A stretch of DNA of 55,856 bases from Halostagnicola kamekurae (GTDB lineage: Archaea; Halobacteriota; Halobacteria; Halobacteriales; Natrialbaceae). The notes beneath the pieces were generated by a model. It saw nothing but the letters and a program-made list of their open reading frames with translations. It made no database searches and was not told the DNA's origin. This document shows, piece after piece, positions 9,540 through 18,600 of this stretch; position 1 is the first letter of the stretch; every line of letters begins with the position of its first letter. The DNA lies in the NCBI RefSeq assembly GCF_900116205.1, contig NZ_FOZS01000007.1, positions 1 through 55,856 of the forward strand, written 5' to 3'. A program made the translations under genes and the position numbers.

Positions 9540-10093
9540 ACATGTGTATAGAGAGACAAAATTACATACTCATTCGTTCATTAATAGTATTAGTCACGTC
9601 GATCGATTAACTGTCAACACACCACCACAATCATTCTCCGTCTGATGGATGTCGCTTAACTACTTAATCCTGAAAATTGAATAGTTGTCATCCTGTGAAC
9701 GAGGAGTTGATTCAGAGTGAAATATATAGCTTCAACAAGCTTATTAAAATTACGAAAGGGCGTCTTCGGGCGCTCCAAGGCCGATCTCCCATGTCGTGGT
9801 TCCTTCATGACGACAGGACGCGCACCCTATACGAGTTATGTGACCCGCTGCCGTTCCCTTGAACGCCTTCCTTGTGCACGTCTCCGGCGGTTTAGCTCCA
9901 TCACTTACTTTTTCAATTATCTCTTTTGCTAAGGTGCGGAGTCAAGTAACTAATTACGGTGGTATTCGAGAAGTAAACTTTAATATCTTCCTACCTTTGA
10001 TACCAGGACCATCGCCATCACCGATCTCATATCGAGATTAACAGTACCACTAACGGTAATTCCTTCTATAGGTGTTTCTGACTTCATTGGTTC
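9540..10093. other. Non-coding, AT-rich decayed stretch
   Basis: Short frames here (for example at 9677-9862 and 9717-9932) have no domain, no acidic bias and no start signal. I see nothing assignable. It may be further IS debris. Confidence 0.4.
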
Positions 10094-10222
10094 TTAATCT
10101 GCACCGTGGAATGGGACGTAATCACAATTGAAACATTCCCACGCCCCTTGATTACAACCCAAAACACCATCACATTCTGGACACTGGTACTCTTGGTGTG
10201 GCACCGTCTGAAGTCTTGGCAT
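10094..10222 (-). CDS. CPxCG-type zinc-finger microprotein
   Basis: A 42-residue protein read from an ATG at 10222 to a TAA at 10094. It begins MPRLQTVPHQEYQ, continues CPECDGVLGCNQGAWE and ends with CFNCDYVPFHGAD. The two Cys-x-x-Cys knuckles (CPEC and CFNC), spaced about 17 residues apart, would bind one zinc ion, as in the small CPxCG-related zinc-finger proteins common in haloarchaea, many of which affect regulation or stress responses. A TATA-like TTAATAAT lies at about 10245-10252 on the minus strand, roughly 25 nt before the ATG, consistent with a leaderless transcript. It is isolated in a decayed region, yet its frame, cysteines and promoter are intact. The target is unknown. Confidence 0.72.
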   Translation of the reverse strand: MPRLQTVPHQEYQCPECDGVLGCNQGAWECFNCDYVPFHGAD

Positions 10223-10630
10223 CAGAGTAATCCCTCACGTAGTGATTATTAACTCTATCCGTGATACGATAATAATCATAATATTATTTAGCTTGACAAC
10301 AATATGCACGCCCCGTAGTTGTCATAATAAATTTTTGATGGTAGTTTGAGGGGTTCGATATTGAAATCGTTGATACTGTTGTGCTGTAGAGTCGAAAAAG
10401 GTACGGATGCCGCCGACATGGTGCTGGGCACAAATGATTTGGCTAACGAGTTTGCGCATGAGTGGGCTGCATACTCGCCATTACTCACTGTGAATGATTA
10501 GTAAAGTAATCAGTCACAGACTCGAAAGTTATGAATATATAGCTGACACTATCCCTTTCCCCTGTCTTAGCGGACCCAATAGCGTAGAAATATTCCCAAT
10601 TCGATAGCCTATGATGAAAATGAACGTAAA
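10223..10630. other. Intergenic stretch without a convincing gene
   Basis: It contains the promoter of the zinc-finger microprotein. A plus-strand open segment at about 10365-10500 reads GTDAADMVLGTNDLANEF but lacks a start codon and context. It may be the tail of a lost gene. Confidence 0.35.
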
Positions 10631-11056
10631 TTAATTATCTGTGGACATCACTACTGGACAATCAGAGTTTAGTAGTATTGACTGATTCACACTACCGAAG
10701 ATAGCTTTTCCCGCAGGAGATCGTTTACGACCTGCCACAACAATATACCGTGCATTTTGCTCATCAGCATAGTTAATAATTTCATCTGCAGGATCACCCA
10801 TTAATCCAATAGCTTCAAACTGGCTGATGAGGGGCTCTGCAGCCTCTTCTGCGATATCTGATGCAACATTTTTTACAGATTCCAAGTCTATTGAATCCCC
10901 CTTTTTTGCTTTTGTCCTTCCCAAATCAACGAATTCTGACGTAGACAAAACATGGATAATATGAATTGTGTCATCAAAAGTCTCTGCGAGTACTTCGGCT
11001 TGTTTAATGACGGTGTCTGCTCGATCTGACCGATCCACGGCTGCGACAATTACCAT
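10631..11056 (-). CDS. UspA-family universal stress protein
   Basis: A 141-residue single-domain protein with the UspA alpha/beta fold. It opens MVIVAAVDRSDRADTVIKQA (the strand plus Asp that contacts ATP). Near the C-terminus it has a nucleotide-binding loop of the G-2x-G-9x-G(S) type, here GRKRSPAGKAIFGSVNQS, followed by CPVVM. The loop is slightly irregular (the first glycine is followed by RKRS), so ATP binding is likely but not certain. It stands alone between IS remnants, with no operon partner. Proteins of this family bind ATP and modulate stress survival or transporter activity in the cytoplasm. The exact role cannot be read from sequence. Confidence 0.85.
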   Translation of the reverse strand: MVIVAAVDRSDRADTVIKQAEVLAETFDDTIHIIHVLSTSEFVDLGRTKAKKGDSIDLESVKNVASDIAEEAAEPLISQFEAIGLMGDPADEIINYADEQNARYIVVAGRKRSPAGKAIFGSVNQSILLNSDCPVVMSTDN

Positions 11057-11939
11057 GGAAGATGAATATCATCATGGTACTTTATTCTTACTCTGGACAA
11101 TGAACGAGAAGACTGATTGTATGTCAGTCTCGTATGAAATTATCGATGTTGCGCTATCTCACGATTTCTCGTTCGCCAAGTCACAATAGGACCAGTCTGC
11201 TCTATTGAATCCACGAAAGGGGGCCAGAACCACTTCATTATGGTTTGTTCGAGGTTGTGACGGTGACAATGAGCGGGAGTTCACAAAATACTGTACCGCG
11301 TGCGTGGCCGGACAGCGACTCGTATCGACGCTGATGTCTGAAAACACCGTCTCAGACATCCAATGTTCCCGAAGAAATTACTGTCTAACTGTGCGTTATG
11401 GTCTTGCTCGTGGGCAACGAACAACCGATATTTGATTACCGACCGGACATCCGCTATTTAGGGTCGTTCCGTAGTGAGTGCCCGTCGCAACCTTAATCTT
11501 CTAGTGACGGTTTCAACGTCCACTGTATTGTCAGCGCTACAAGGCGGCTCACCTGTGTAACATGGGGGCAGTGTACTGAACAGTGACTGTCCAAGACAGT
11601 ACCGCTCCGTATCAATCAGGATTGTTGTTTCAGCATCCATATATGGCGATCCGAACGGTTGAGCAGTGGTTTGTGCCGCTTCGTGGTCAAAAACGTGGCA
11701 TCCAGTGCGCCATGCTCGCCGGGATCGAAGCGAGTTGTCTCCACTCAATCGGCAGCGGTTTTGGTAGAGAATTATTGGTCAGACCTCAGTAATCGCTGGA
11801 AGTCACAGAGGGCAAGGGTGACGCAATCGGGTCACTCGACAAGCAATGTTCCCAATCAATATGTTCGTCTCGAAGCGTCGGGCCGCGAACCTGTGCCAGC
11901 AGGTTCGCTGAGTGACGGCGTGTATTACCCATGCTACAG
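11057..11939. other. Decayed region upstream of IS1595 remnant
   Basis: Frames at 11159-11359, 11205-11435 and 11458-11748 carry no recognisable domain and contradict each other. The only interpretable sequence begins at about 11940, where the IS1595-type remnant starts. It is probably a graveyard of older insertions. Confidence 0.4.
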
Positions 11940-12470
11940 TGGCGAATCTGTGATCGATGAGCTGTATGTACGAGCCGGGGTCAAAGGCCGCGAACGCAAT
12001 GGCCCGTCGCGCTCGCGTGGCCTGTCCACGCGCGGACATGGAGCATACACCAGGACAAGCTCCCCGTGTTCATTCTCGCAGGTTGTGGTAGTGGTGAGCG
12101 GTACGTGATTCCGGCGAAGGTCGCGAATGAATCGACGATTCAACTCCTGCTGGCGGTCGGCCAGCAGGAGTTGTTGGCCGTCTACACCGACGGCTTTTAG
12201 CTGTACGCACCACTTGACAAGGATAATGCTTTCGACCGCGAATACGTCATCCACGGCGACGGTGAGTACGTTGATCGAGACGTGCACGTGAATACGTGCG
12301 AGAGCCAGCGTCGCGCCAGCGGCAGTGGCTCTCGCCGCATCAAGGCGTCTCGAAGGACAAACTCATATAACTCACCAACAATCTCCGCCACAAGAGCGAT
12401 CGGCAGATACGTGTTGTTCAGGCTAACGTCGTCGTCCACCATTGCCACCCGTCCAGAAACGCAGCAGCGG
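11940..12470 (+). pseudogene. IS1595-family transposase, C-terminal remnant
   Basis: The remnant begins VIDELYVRAGVKGRERN and GPSRSRGLSTRGHGAY, the first acidic catalytic block of IS1595-type (DDE_Tnp_IS1595) transposases. After a frameshift it continues VIPAKVANESTIQLLLA and LAVYTDGF. A TAG stop (VYTDGF, stop, LYAPL) interrupts it before HGDGEYVDRDVHVNTCES, the conserved block bearing the late catalytic residues. After CES the frame shifts again. The N-terminal zinc-ribbon half is absent, so the element is dead. The complementary N-terminal half of a related copy lies at 20317-20780. Confidence 0.75.
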
Positions 12471-12631
12471 TTACGAACAGAAGTGTGTCCGTGGCAGGCG
12501 ATATGATTAGTAGCCAGAGAGTCTACTGTAGAACGCCTATTCCCCTGGATGATGTACAAACCGACTGTATCTATCGATCTACTTGCCTGAACCACAAATT
12601 TAATCTAAATAAGCACGGTTTTCCTATTGTG

Positions 12632-14023
12632 GTGAACAATCTAACAAACCACAGTTCCATCTTCGGACTTATCATCTCTACTATGATAGTTGTTGGTGGA
12701 ATAGTGGCTAATCCGCCCATCGGAATGACCGATAATGGTCTTACTGCAACTGCAATATTCTTTGCAACGCTTCTTCTTTGGCTGACTCACACTGTTCCCT
12801 ACATGGTCTCAAGCATCACTTCGGTTATGCTTCTCTACGCACTCGGGGTTACGAACTCCATTCAGGCCGCTGCGTCCGGCTTTTCTTCTTCACTTGTTTT
12901 CTTCCTACTCTTGCTCTTTTTGCTGGGGAACACAATTTCTGAAGTTAATCTAGATGCTCGACTCGCAGACCATCTCCTTGGATCGGAAGACTCGCCTACA
13001 CGTGCACTTCGTTCGTTAACAACGACACTTCTCCCTTTGGCTGTCTTTATGCCTTCTGCTGCAGCCCGGACCGTAGCTCTGATCCCTGTCGTGCGTCGTC
13101 TCCGAGCTTCATTTGATCTATCCCTCAATTCTGACTTTTCACAAACAGCCTTTTTGATTCTTGGTCAAGTTAACCCGCTTGCATCCGTCGGTCTCATGAC
13201 CGGCGGTGGAATGGCTGTTGTCACTGCTGAACTTATTCACTCGCTTGTTGGTCCCGTAACTTGGGTTCAATGGGCACTGTACATGGCACCCCCCGCAACT
13301 GCTCTATACCTACTCGGTGCTATTTCCATTTTCGCGCTCTATCCACTTGATTACGCAGATATTCCAGAACCGAAGGACAGAAATACCACTACTGGTTTCA
13401 ACCGTGAACAACGAATTGTTGCCGCTGTGATGTCCGGGACAGTCCTCGCTTGGATCATCGGATCTTTTTTTGGTGTCCCGACAATTCTCCCTGCTGCAGC
13501 GGCAGTTCTCGTTCTTGCATTACCCAATATTCGTATCATCCGTGCAGATGCCGTCGCAAACGTAAGCTGGAACGTGCTCTTTCTGGTCGGAGCAATGTTT
13601 TCTTTGCTTGAGGCACTCACAAACACAGGCGTCGTGAATCTCGTCATCAACCGGGTTCTGGAGACGATCCCGCTTAATGCTCTCCCGGTGTTCGCGAGCG
13701 TTGGTATTCTTCTTCTAGTCGCAGTCGGCGTTCGTATTGTGTTCTCAACTGGGTCTGCGGCGCTGCTCGTTGTTGTTCCTTTTGCGCTTCGGATCGGGGA
13801 AGAGCTGGGTGTGAACCAACTCTACCTCTCGTTCTCACTCCTCATCGTTATTGGTGGAACAACATTCCTACCGTTCAACACAACGTCTGCCCTACTCGCG
13901 TACGAAGAGGGGCCACTAAAACAGAGAGATATTGCACGATTCGGCGTCGTAACACTCTTTCTCTCGTTGGGTGTTATCGCCGTCGCGTGGTTGTTCTACT
14001 GGCCGTTGGTCTCAAGCGTGTAG
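12632..14023 (+). CDS. SLC13/DASS-type anion permease (di/tricarboxylate transporter)
   Basis: A polytopic protein of about 463 residues with some 11-12 hydrophobic segments. The layout is that of divalent-anion:Na+ symporters: an early scaffold helix pair (TATAIFFATLLLWLTHTV), a Gly/Ser-rich re-entrant region, and a second inverted half (VSWNVLFLVGAMFSLLEALT, then FASVGILLLVAVGVRIVFST). The frame extends further upstream into IS debris. I choose the GTG at 12632 (or the adjacent GTG at 12629) because a TATA-like TTTAATCTAAATAAG stretch ends about 20 nt before it, as in leaderless transcripts. Its 3' end overlaps the convergent prpF-like gene by 28 nt. In context it probably imports a di- or tricarboxylate, in parallel with the TctABC system. 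The substrate is not determinable from sequence. Confidence 0.8.
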   Translation: MNNLTNHSSIFGLIISTMIVVGGIVANPPIGMTDNGLTATAIFFATLLLWLTHTVPYMVSSITSVMLLYALGVTNSIQAAASGFSSSLVFFLLLLFLLGNTISEVNLDARLADHLLGSEDSPTRALRSLTTTLLPLAVFMPSAAARTVALIPVVRRLRASFDLSLNSDFSQTAFLILGQVNPLASVGLMTGGGMAVVTAELIHSLVGPVTWVQWALYMAPPATALYLLGAISIFALYPLDYADIPEPKDRNTTTGFNREQRIVAAVMSGTVLAWIIGSFFGVPTILPAAAAVLVLALPNIRIIRADAVANVSWNVLFLVGAMFSLLEALTNTGVVNLVINRVLETIPLNALPVFASVGILLLVAVGVRIVFSTGSAALLVVVPFALRIGEELGVNQLYLSFSLLIVIGGTTFLPFNTTSALLAYEEGPLKQRDIARFGVVTLFLSLGVIAVAWLFYWPLVSSV

Positions 14024-15126
14024 AACGCTCGTCCTTCCATTAAGCGCCGCTGTGTTCGTGAAACCGTTACGCTCTCTACTTCGTCCTTATTGACGTTAGC
14101 CTTGACCGACATTTTCCCCTTTGGATGTCCAAGTACAACTCTTTCACCGTCAGGGACATCGGCCACCCGATTCGGAATCGTTCCCTCGAGCAGTGTAGCA
14201 GCTGCAGTACACGATGCTCCCGTTACAGCATACACTGGATGAAGGTACTGCATACTCATAATTCGGGCTGTGATGTCAATCTCTGATTCACTGACGTAGC
14301 CCGCGGTCGCTTCGTAGTCGGCTGGTGGTGCGACGAACGCTACCTTCGGGAACCCAGGCGATTCAGCGGTCGCGTCCTCGGCTGAATCAACGATGTCGAG
14401 TTCCGCACACACGGTTGCACGGATCTGCTCGATCCAGTGCAGAAACTCAGGATCGTTATCAATATCCTCGGGCAACTCCGTGCCAGTTACACTGAGGCTG
14501 GATGCCTGGACGAAAACGACGGGAGTCGTGACATCCAAGACAGTCATCTCGACAGGCACTCCATCGACGTCAAGTGTCGTTACCGGTTCATCGAACGGGA
14601 ATAACCCCTTTTCGGCTGTGCCCGCCGGGTCGTAGAACGTCGTTTCGACCTTAGCACCAGTTCCGGGGACGCCGTGGATCTGATGGTTACCTACGGTGGT
14701 TGCACGATCATCCACGATATCGAATGTTTGCTCAATCCGTGTCTCTGTGTTCTTATTATAGAGCGTGACCGTAGCTTCGCCGTTATAAGGAACATCAACC
14801 ATGTTCTCATCCGCGGCAAACGGTCCGACGACAGTCGTCATGTTACCACAGTTTCCACCATAGTCAATGGTCGAATCACGAACGCTAACCTGACCGAACT
14901 CGTAATCAATATCGATATCGGCACGGTCACTTTCTTCGACAATCATCAGTTTCGATGTCGTCGATGTCCCGCCGCCGAGTCCATCGATTTGACGCTCATC
15001 GGGACTCCCGAACAGCGAGAGGAGAGCCGCGTTCGTATTATCTTCTGGTAGTTCATCGCGAGTCACGGCGACGCCCTTACTGGTTCCTCCGCGAACGAGT
15101 GCGCACTGGATAGAATTTTGATCCAT
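13996..15126 (-). CDS. prpF: PrpF-family isomerase (methylaconitate/oxalomesaconate-type)
   Basis: A 376-residue protein of the PrpF/DUF453 family, which has the diaminopimelate-epimerase fold and moves double bonds or protons in unsaturated tricarboxylates. The RGGTSKG motif (12-18) and two cysteines in the expected settings (GNCGNM, Cys93, and TGASCTAAA, Cys306) are the probable acid/base pair. It is the last gene of the tct operon: its ATG at 15126 directly abuts the tctA TAG. Known relatives include 2-methylaconitate isomerase, aconitate delta-isomerase and 4-oxalomesaconate tautomerase. Next to a tricarballylate-dehydrogenase-like flavoprotein, isomerising the aconitate product (cis/trans or double-bond position) is the most economical role. 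That is inference. Confidence 0.85.
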   Translation of the reverse strand: MDQNSIQCALVRGGTSKGVAVTRDELPEDNTNAALLSLFGSPDERQIDGLGGGTSTTSKLMIVEESDRADIDIDYEFGQVSVRDSTIDYGGNCGNMTTVVGPFAADENMVDVPYNGEATVTLYNKNTETRIEQTFDIVDDRATTVGNHQIHGVPGTGAKVETTFYDPAGTAEKGLFPFDEPVTTLDVDGVPVEMTVLDVTTPVVFVQASSLSVTGTELPEDIDNDPEFLHWIEQIRATVCAELDIVDSAEDATAESPGFPKVAFVAPPADYEATAGYVSESEIDITARIMSMQYLHPVYAVTGASCTAAATLLEGTIPNRVADVPDGERVVLGHPKGKMSVKANVNKDEVESVTVSRTQRRLMEGRAFYTLETNGQ

Positions 15127-16635
15127 CTAAACTTCTGAGGTTGTACCGAATTGTTGTTTCAGCACCGGACCAAGATATGGACCGACGACGATCACTACAG
15201 TTGCAACGACTAGCAACAGTCGAAGAGGCGTTGCGAAGAAGATATCTAAACTCCCGTTGCTGAGGGCAAGCGATCGAGCGAGGTTCTCCTCTGCGATGGG
15301 GCCGAGAATGAGCCCCAAGAGGAACGCGACGAGGGAATAGTCGTATGACTGCATGAAATACCCAATAATACCCAATGTGAGAACGACGAATACGTCGAAG
15401 TAATTCGAGTTGAGTGAGAACGCACCCAGAACGGATAGTACGATGATGATGGGGATAATTACAGAGGTATTTACCGTCGTGAGATAACCTGCCCACCGAA
15501 CTACGAGGAGCCCAAGGGCGAGGATTATGAAGCTGCACGCAACGAGTGAGACAAAAATTGAGTACGTGAGATTGATTTGCGAGCTGAAGAGAGCCGGACC
15601 AGGACGGATACCGTGGAGCATGAGCGCACCGATGAGGACGGCAGTCGTAGTGCTCCCAGGGATACCAAACGTAAGTGTCGGAATCAGAGATCCGCTTACT
15701 GTAGCATTGTTCGAAGACTCGGTGGCAACAATCCCTTCTTCGGCGCCGTTTCCAAATTTTTCAGGGTTTTCGGAGGCACGTTTTGCCTCTCCGTACGCGA
15801 CGAACGTCGAGACAGACCCCCCGGAACCAGGAATTGCACCGATAAGTAGCCCCACAACTGAAGACTTGATGAGCGTAATAGGTTTCGAGAGGACCGTCCG
15901 GATACCAGATAGGACGCTCCCTCCGACGTCGATGTCCCCACCGCGAGAAATCGTTCCTCCCTGCTTGCTCAGGCGGAGCATCTCCGAGACTGCGAAAATC
16001 CCAATGAGGGCTGCAACGAAGTTGATTCCGTTGTACAGACCGAGCTGGCCGAACGTATAGCGGGATGTTGGGAGCATTGGCGCGACTCCGACAGTTGCGA
16101 GCATCACGCCGAATCCACCTGCCATCGCATCTCGTAGGAAATTCCCTTCAGAGACGACTATGATGAGCGCGAGGCCAAGGACTGCGACCAAGAAGTATTC
16201 AGGAGTCCCGAACATGAGAACGATTGTGACGAGTGCGGGAAGAATCGCAAGAATGGCCACTCCACCGAGGAAGTCACCGATACTTGAGGAGACAGCAGAA
16301 ATTGTGAGTGCATCAACGGCACGTCCCTCTCTCGCCATCGGATAGCCCTCGAGTGTCGTCGCTGCTGCGGACGCGGAACCGGGGACGTTGAATAGAATTG
16401 CGGAGATACTTCCCCCGTACATAACACCGTTGTATGCCCCAATGAGGAAGATAATTGCGTTAACACTCTCTAGCTGGATTGTGAACGGTATTGCAATCGC
16501 CAAAGTGAGTGCTCCGCCGACACCGGGGAGACTACCACCGATGACGCCGATGATGACGCCGAGAGTGATGAACGCAATGCCCGGCCATGAGAACACCATT
16601 TCGATCGCGTTGAGGAGTATACTAATATCTGTCAT
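15127..16635 (-). CDS. tctA: TctA: large membrane subunit of a tripartite tricarboxylate transporter
   Basis: A 502-residue polytopic protein typical of TctA in length and motifs. It has the conserved GGSLPGVGGALTLAIAIPF region (33-51), then YNGVMYGGSISAILFNVPGS, and a second copy of the signature in the second half (GAIPGSGGSVSTF). It forms the transport channel with the small subunit TctB and receives substrate from the TctC binding protein, coupled to Na+ or H+. The ATG at 16635 directly follows the tctB TGA with no gap, so translation is coupled. The neighbouring flavoprotein and PrpF suggest a tricarboxylate such as tricarballylate, citrate or aconitate. The exact ligand is unknown. Confidence 0.93.
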   Translation of the reverse strand: MTDISILLNAIEMVFSWPGIAFITLGVIIGVIGGSLPGVGGALTLAIAIPFTIQLESVNAIIFLIGAYNGVMYGGSISAILFNVPGSASAAATTLEGYPMAREGRAVDALTISAVSSSIGDFLGGVAILAILPALVTIVLMFGTPEYFLVAVLGLALIIVVSEGNFLRDAMAGGFGVMLATVGVAPMLPTSRYTFGQLGLYNGINFVAALIGIFAVSEMLRLSKQGGTISRGGDIDVGGSVLSGIRTVLSKPITLIKSSVVGLLIGAIPGSGGSVSTFVAYGEAKRASENPEKFGNGAEEGIVATESSNNATVSGSLIPTLTFGIPGSTTTAVLIGALMLHGIRPGPALFSSQINLTYSIFVSLVACSFIILALGLLVVRWAGYLTTVNTSVIIPIIIVLSVLGAFSLNSNYFDVFVVLTLGIIGYFMQSYDYSLVAFLLGLILGPIAEENLARSLALSNGSLDIFFATPLRLLLVVATVVIVVGPYLGPVLKQQFGTTSEV

Positions 16636-17157
16636 TCAGATCCCCCCCGTTACGAGGTCGAGTTTCATGAGCACGATGAAGACATAGGCGACCCCCGTTA
16701 GTGCGGCGGTGATAATCGCGGTCACCCACCACTTCTGGCCCGTGTACACGAGGTATGCGAGCGCGAAGGGCGGAGTTACCCAGAACAGTCCAACGGCGAA
16801 GCCTCCGAGGATATACCCCGTAATGAGCACACCTAGGACAAGCATTCGGGTCCGGTTTTCTGTTTCCCCACTTTCCTCCGTTTCCGACATCGACGACTCG
16901 TCGTCACCTGAACCGCTGAGGACGACGGAGTCACCTTTGGTAAACTCGTAAGGGATAAAGTGGTTCACGACACGGAGCGTGGCTGCAACTATGACGATCC
17001 CAGACGCAGCCTGTGGAAAGAGGCGTGCTGCCGGTGGAAAATCATAGGCTGTAATGAACATGTAGACGGCAAGTGTTACCAGCAGCGCGGCAAACACGTG
17101 TTCGCCGCGTGCCATGTTGGTAAGGCGGTCCATAGCTGATGATTTGGAAGTGCTCAT
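16636..17157 (-). CDS. tctB: TctB: small membrane subunit of the tripartite tricarboxylate transporter
   Basis: A 173-residue protein with four hydrophobic segments, as expected for TctB: AALLVTLAVYMFITAYD, SGIVIVAATLRVVNHF, MLVLGVLITGYILGGFAVGLF and the C-terminal TAIITAALTGVAYVFIVLM. A polar acidic loop of about 30 residues (GSGDDESSMSETEESGETEN) lies in the middle. It sits between the flavoprotein (2-nt gap) and tctA (no gap). Low sequence conservation is normal for this subunit. The call rests on topology, length and its place in a tctC-tctB-tctA set. Confidence 0.87.
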   Translation of the reverse strand: MSTSKSSAMDRLTNMARGEHVFAALLVTLAVYMFITAYDFPPAARLFPQAASGIVIVAATLRVVNHFIPYEFTKGDSVVLSGSGDDESSMSETEESGETENRTRMLVLGVLITGYILGGFAVGLFWVTPPFALAYLVYTGQKWWVTAIITAALTGVAYVFIVLMKLDLVTGGI

Positions 17158-17159
17158 TC

Positions 17160-18578
17160 TTAAATGAATTTGTTAGCTGACTCGGCCGCAGTTTTTCCGT
17201 ACACGGCTGCATTCATCTGACCTGTTCCACCAGGATAGTTGTCGAAGAACAACCCACCAGTACTGTTCCCAGCAGCGTAGAGTCCAGGGATAGTCTCGCC
17301 ACGACTGTCGATGGCTTCTGCATGCGTGTTTGTACGAACACCACCGAAGCTGAACGTGATGCCACCAGTGACTGCGTATGCGTAGTAGGGGGGGTCGTCA
17401 ATGGGAAGTGCCCAGTTCGTCTTCGGGGGTGCAACGTCGGTCGTTTTGTTCCCGTCAAGAACCTCTGGTTCGAACGCACCGGGGTCGCAGCCAGCGTTGT
17501 ACTTGTCTATCGTTTCGACTGCCGTCTCGGGATCGGCACAGCCGACTTCCGCCAAAACCTCTGGGAGAGTATCCCCGACGATAGGATCCGATGGCCCAGT
17601 CGCACGAAGGAGGTCGTGAACTTTCGAGTCGACCACAATGTATGCGACGTGATTTGGTTCCTCGAAGATCAGACGGCCGAACTTCGCGTATGTATGTGCA
17701 CGAGCGTCTTGCCCCTCGTCCACAAACCGTTCTCCTTCGTCGTTCACTATAACACCGTACTGATAGCCATCGACGCGGTTTGCACCACCAGCGACATCCG
17801 GACTCGCAGCGTCGATGAGTGCCATGTGGGCGCCGCCCCACTGACCAACCAGATCGGCACCGACGTCACTGGCTGCTTCAAGCGCTTCGCCGGTGTTGTA
17901 CCGACTACCGCGTACCTTCATCGCATCATAGTCGCGTCCATAGTATCGGACGCGCTTTTCGTCACTGGAACTGTATGCACCGGCGGCAAGAATAACGGCA
18001 TCAGTCTCGAAGCGGACAAGGCCGTCATCGGTAATCGCGTCCACTCCGACCACGTGACCATCTTTGTCTCGGTGGAAACCGCGCGCTTCAGTCTTGAAGA
18101 AGAAGTCTGCGCCTTCATCTTCAGCAGCTTCGGTGACGGTATTGACGTATTCTTCGCCATCGAACCACGTACGCGCCACCGTATAGCCGACGGCGAGCGG
18201 TTCCATCTGCCAGTCAACGCCAGCTGAGCCAGTGAGCCACTCGAGGGTATCACCAGCATTTTCAGCGAGATAGCGAGCGAGGTCAGGATCTGCTCGATCA
18301 CTAGTCTGGTCGAGAATATCCTCGTAAAACTCGTCGACAGTGTAGTCTTTGATATCGAACTCGAATCCGTACTGATCAAGATCAGTCCCGACGGAGGGGA
18401 CACGGAACGATTCGCTGAATCGAGTGTGCCCTCCTTGACGTTCACGAGGAGCTTTCTCGAGGACGGCAACAGAGCGGTCGAGTTCCGCTGCACGAAGTGC
18501 AGCCGTGAGGCCAGCGGTACCGCTGCCAATAACAACGATTTCATACTCGTGCGTGTCAGTGTAGCCAGATGCGTTCAT
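17160..18578 (-). CDS. tcuA: FAD-dependent tricarballylate-dehydrogenase-like flavoprotein
   Basis: A 472-residue FAD-binding protein of the fumarate reductase/succinate dehydrogenase flavoprotein superfamily. The dinucleotide-binding fold is VIGSGTAGLTAALRAAEL at the N-terminus. The C-terminal FAD motif GLYAAGNSTGGLFFDNYPGG, followed by TGQMNAAVYGKTA, is very close to what I recall for TcuA, as is the RYNTGEALEAASD block. TcuA oxidises tricarballylate to cis-aconitate. The ATG at 18578 gives a normal N-terminus; an earlier in-frame start at 18626 would overlap tctC. The gene is embedded among tctC, tctB and tctA, as expected for a carboxylate-specific dehydrogenase. There is no TcuB-like electron carrier in the window, so its electron acceptor is unknown. 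A related 3-ketosteroid- or urocanate-type activity cannot be excluded. Confidence 0.78.
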   Translation of the reverse strand: MNASGYTDTHEYEIVVIGSGTAGLTAALRAAELDRSVAVLEKAPRERQGGHTRFSESFRVPSVGTDLDQYGFEFDIKDYTVDEFYEDILDQTSDRADPDLARYLAENAGDTLEWLTGSAGVDWQMEPLAVGYTVARTWFDGEEYVNTVTEAAEDEGADFFFKTEARGFHRDKDGHVVGVDAITDDGLVRFETDAVILAAGAYSSSDEKRVRYYGRDYDAMKVRGSRYNTGEALEAASDVGADLVGQWGGAHMALIDAASPDVAGGANRVDGYQYGVIVNDEGERFVDEGQDARAHTYAKFGRLIFEEPNHVAYIVVDSKVHDLLRATGPSDPIVGDTLPEVLAEVGCADPETAVETIDKYNAGCDPGAFEPEVLDGNKTTDVAPPKTNWALPIDDPPYYAYAVTGGITFSFGGVRTNTHAEAIDSRGETIPGLYAAGNSTGGLFFDNYPGGTGQMNAAVYGKTAAESANKFI

Positions 18579-18600
18579 TGTGATGAGTGGTTTGGGATTG

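Noticed and set aside
9677..10041. Overlapping short plus-strand ORFs
   Set aside because: They conflict with each other, are rich in Arg/Ser, and lie in AT-rich decayed DNA without start signals.
11458..11748. 96-codon minus-strand ORF
   Set aside because: No recognisable domain. It lies just upstream of an IS1595 remnant in a zone where no frame makes sense.
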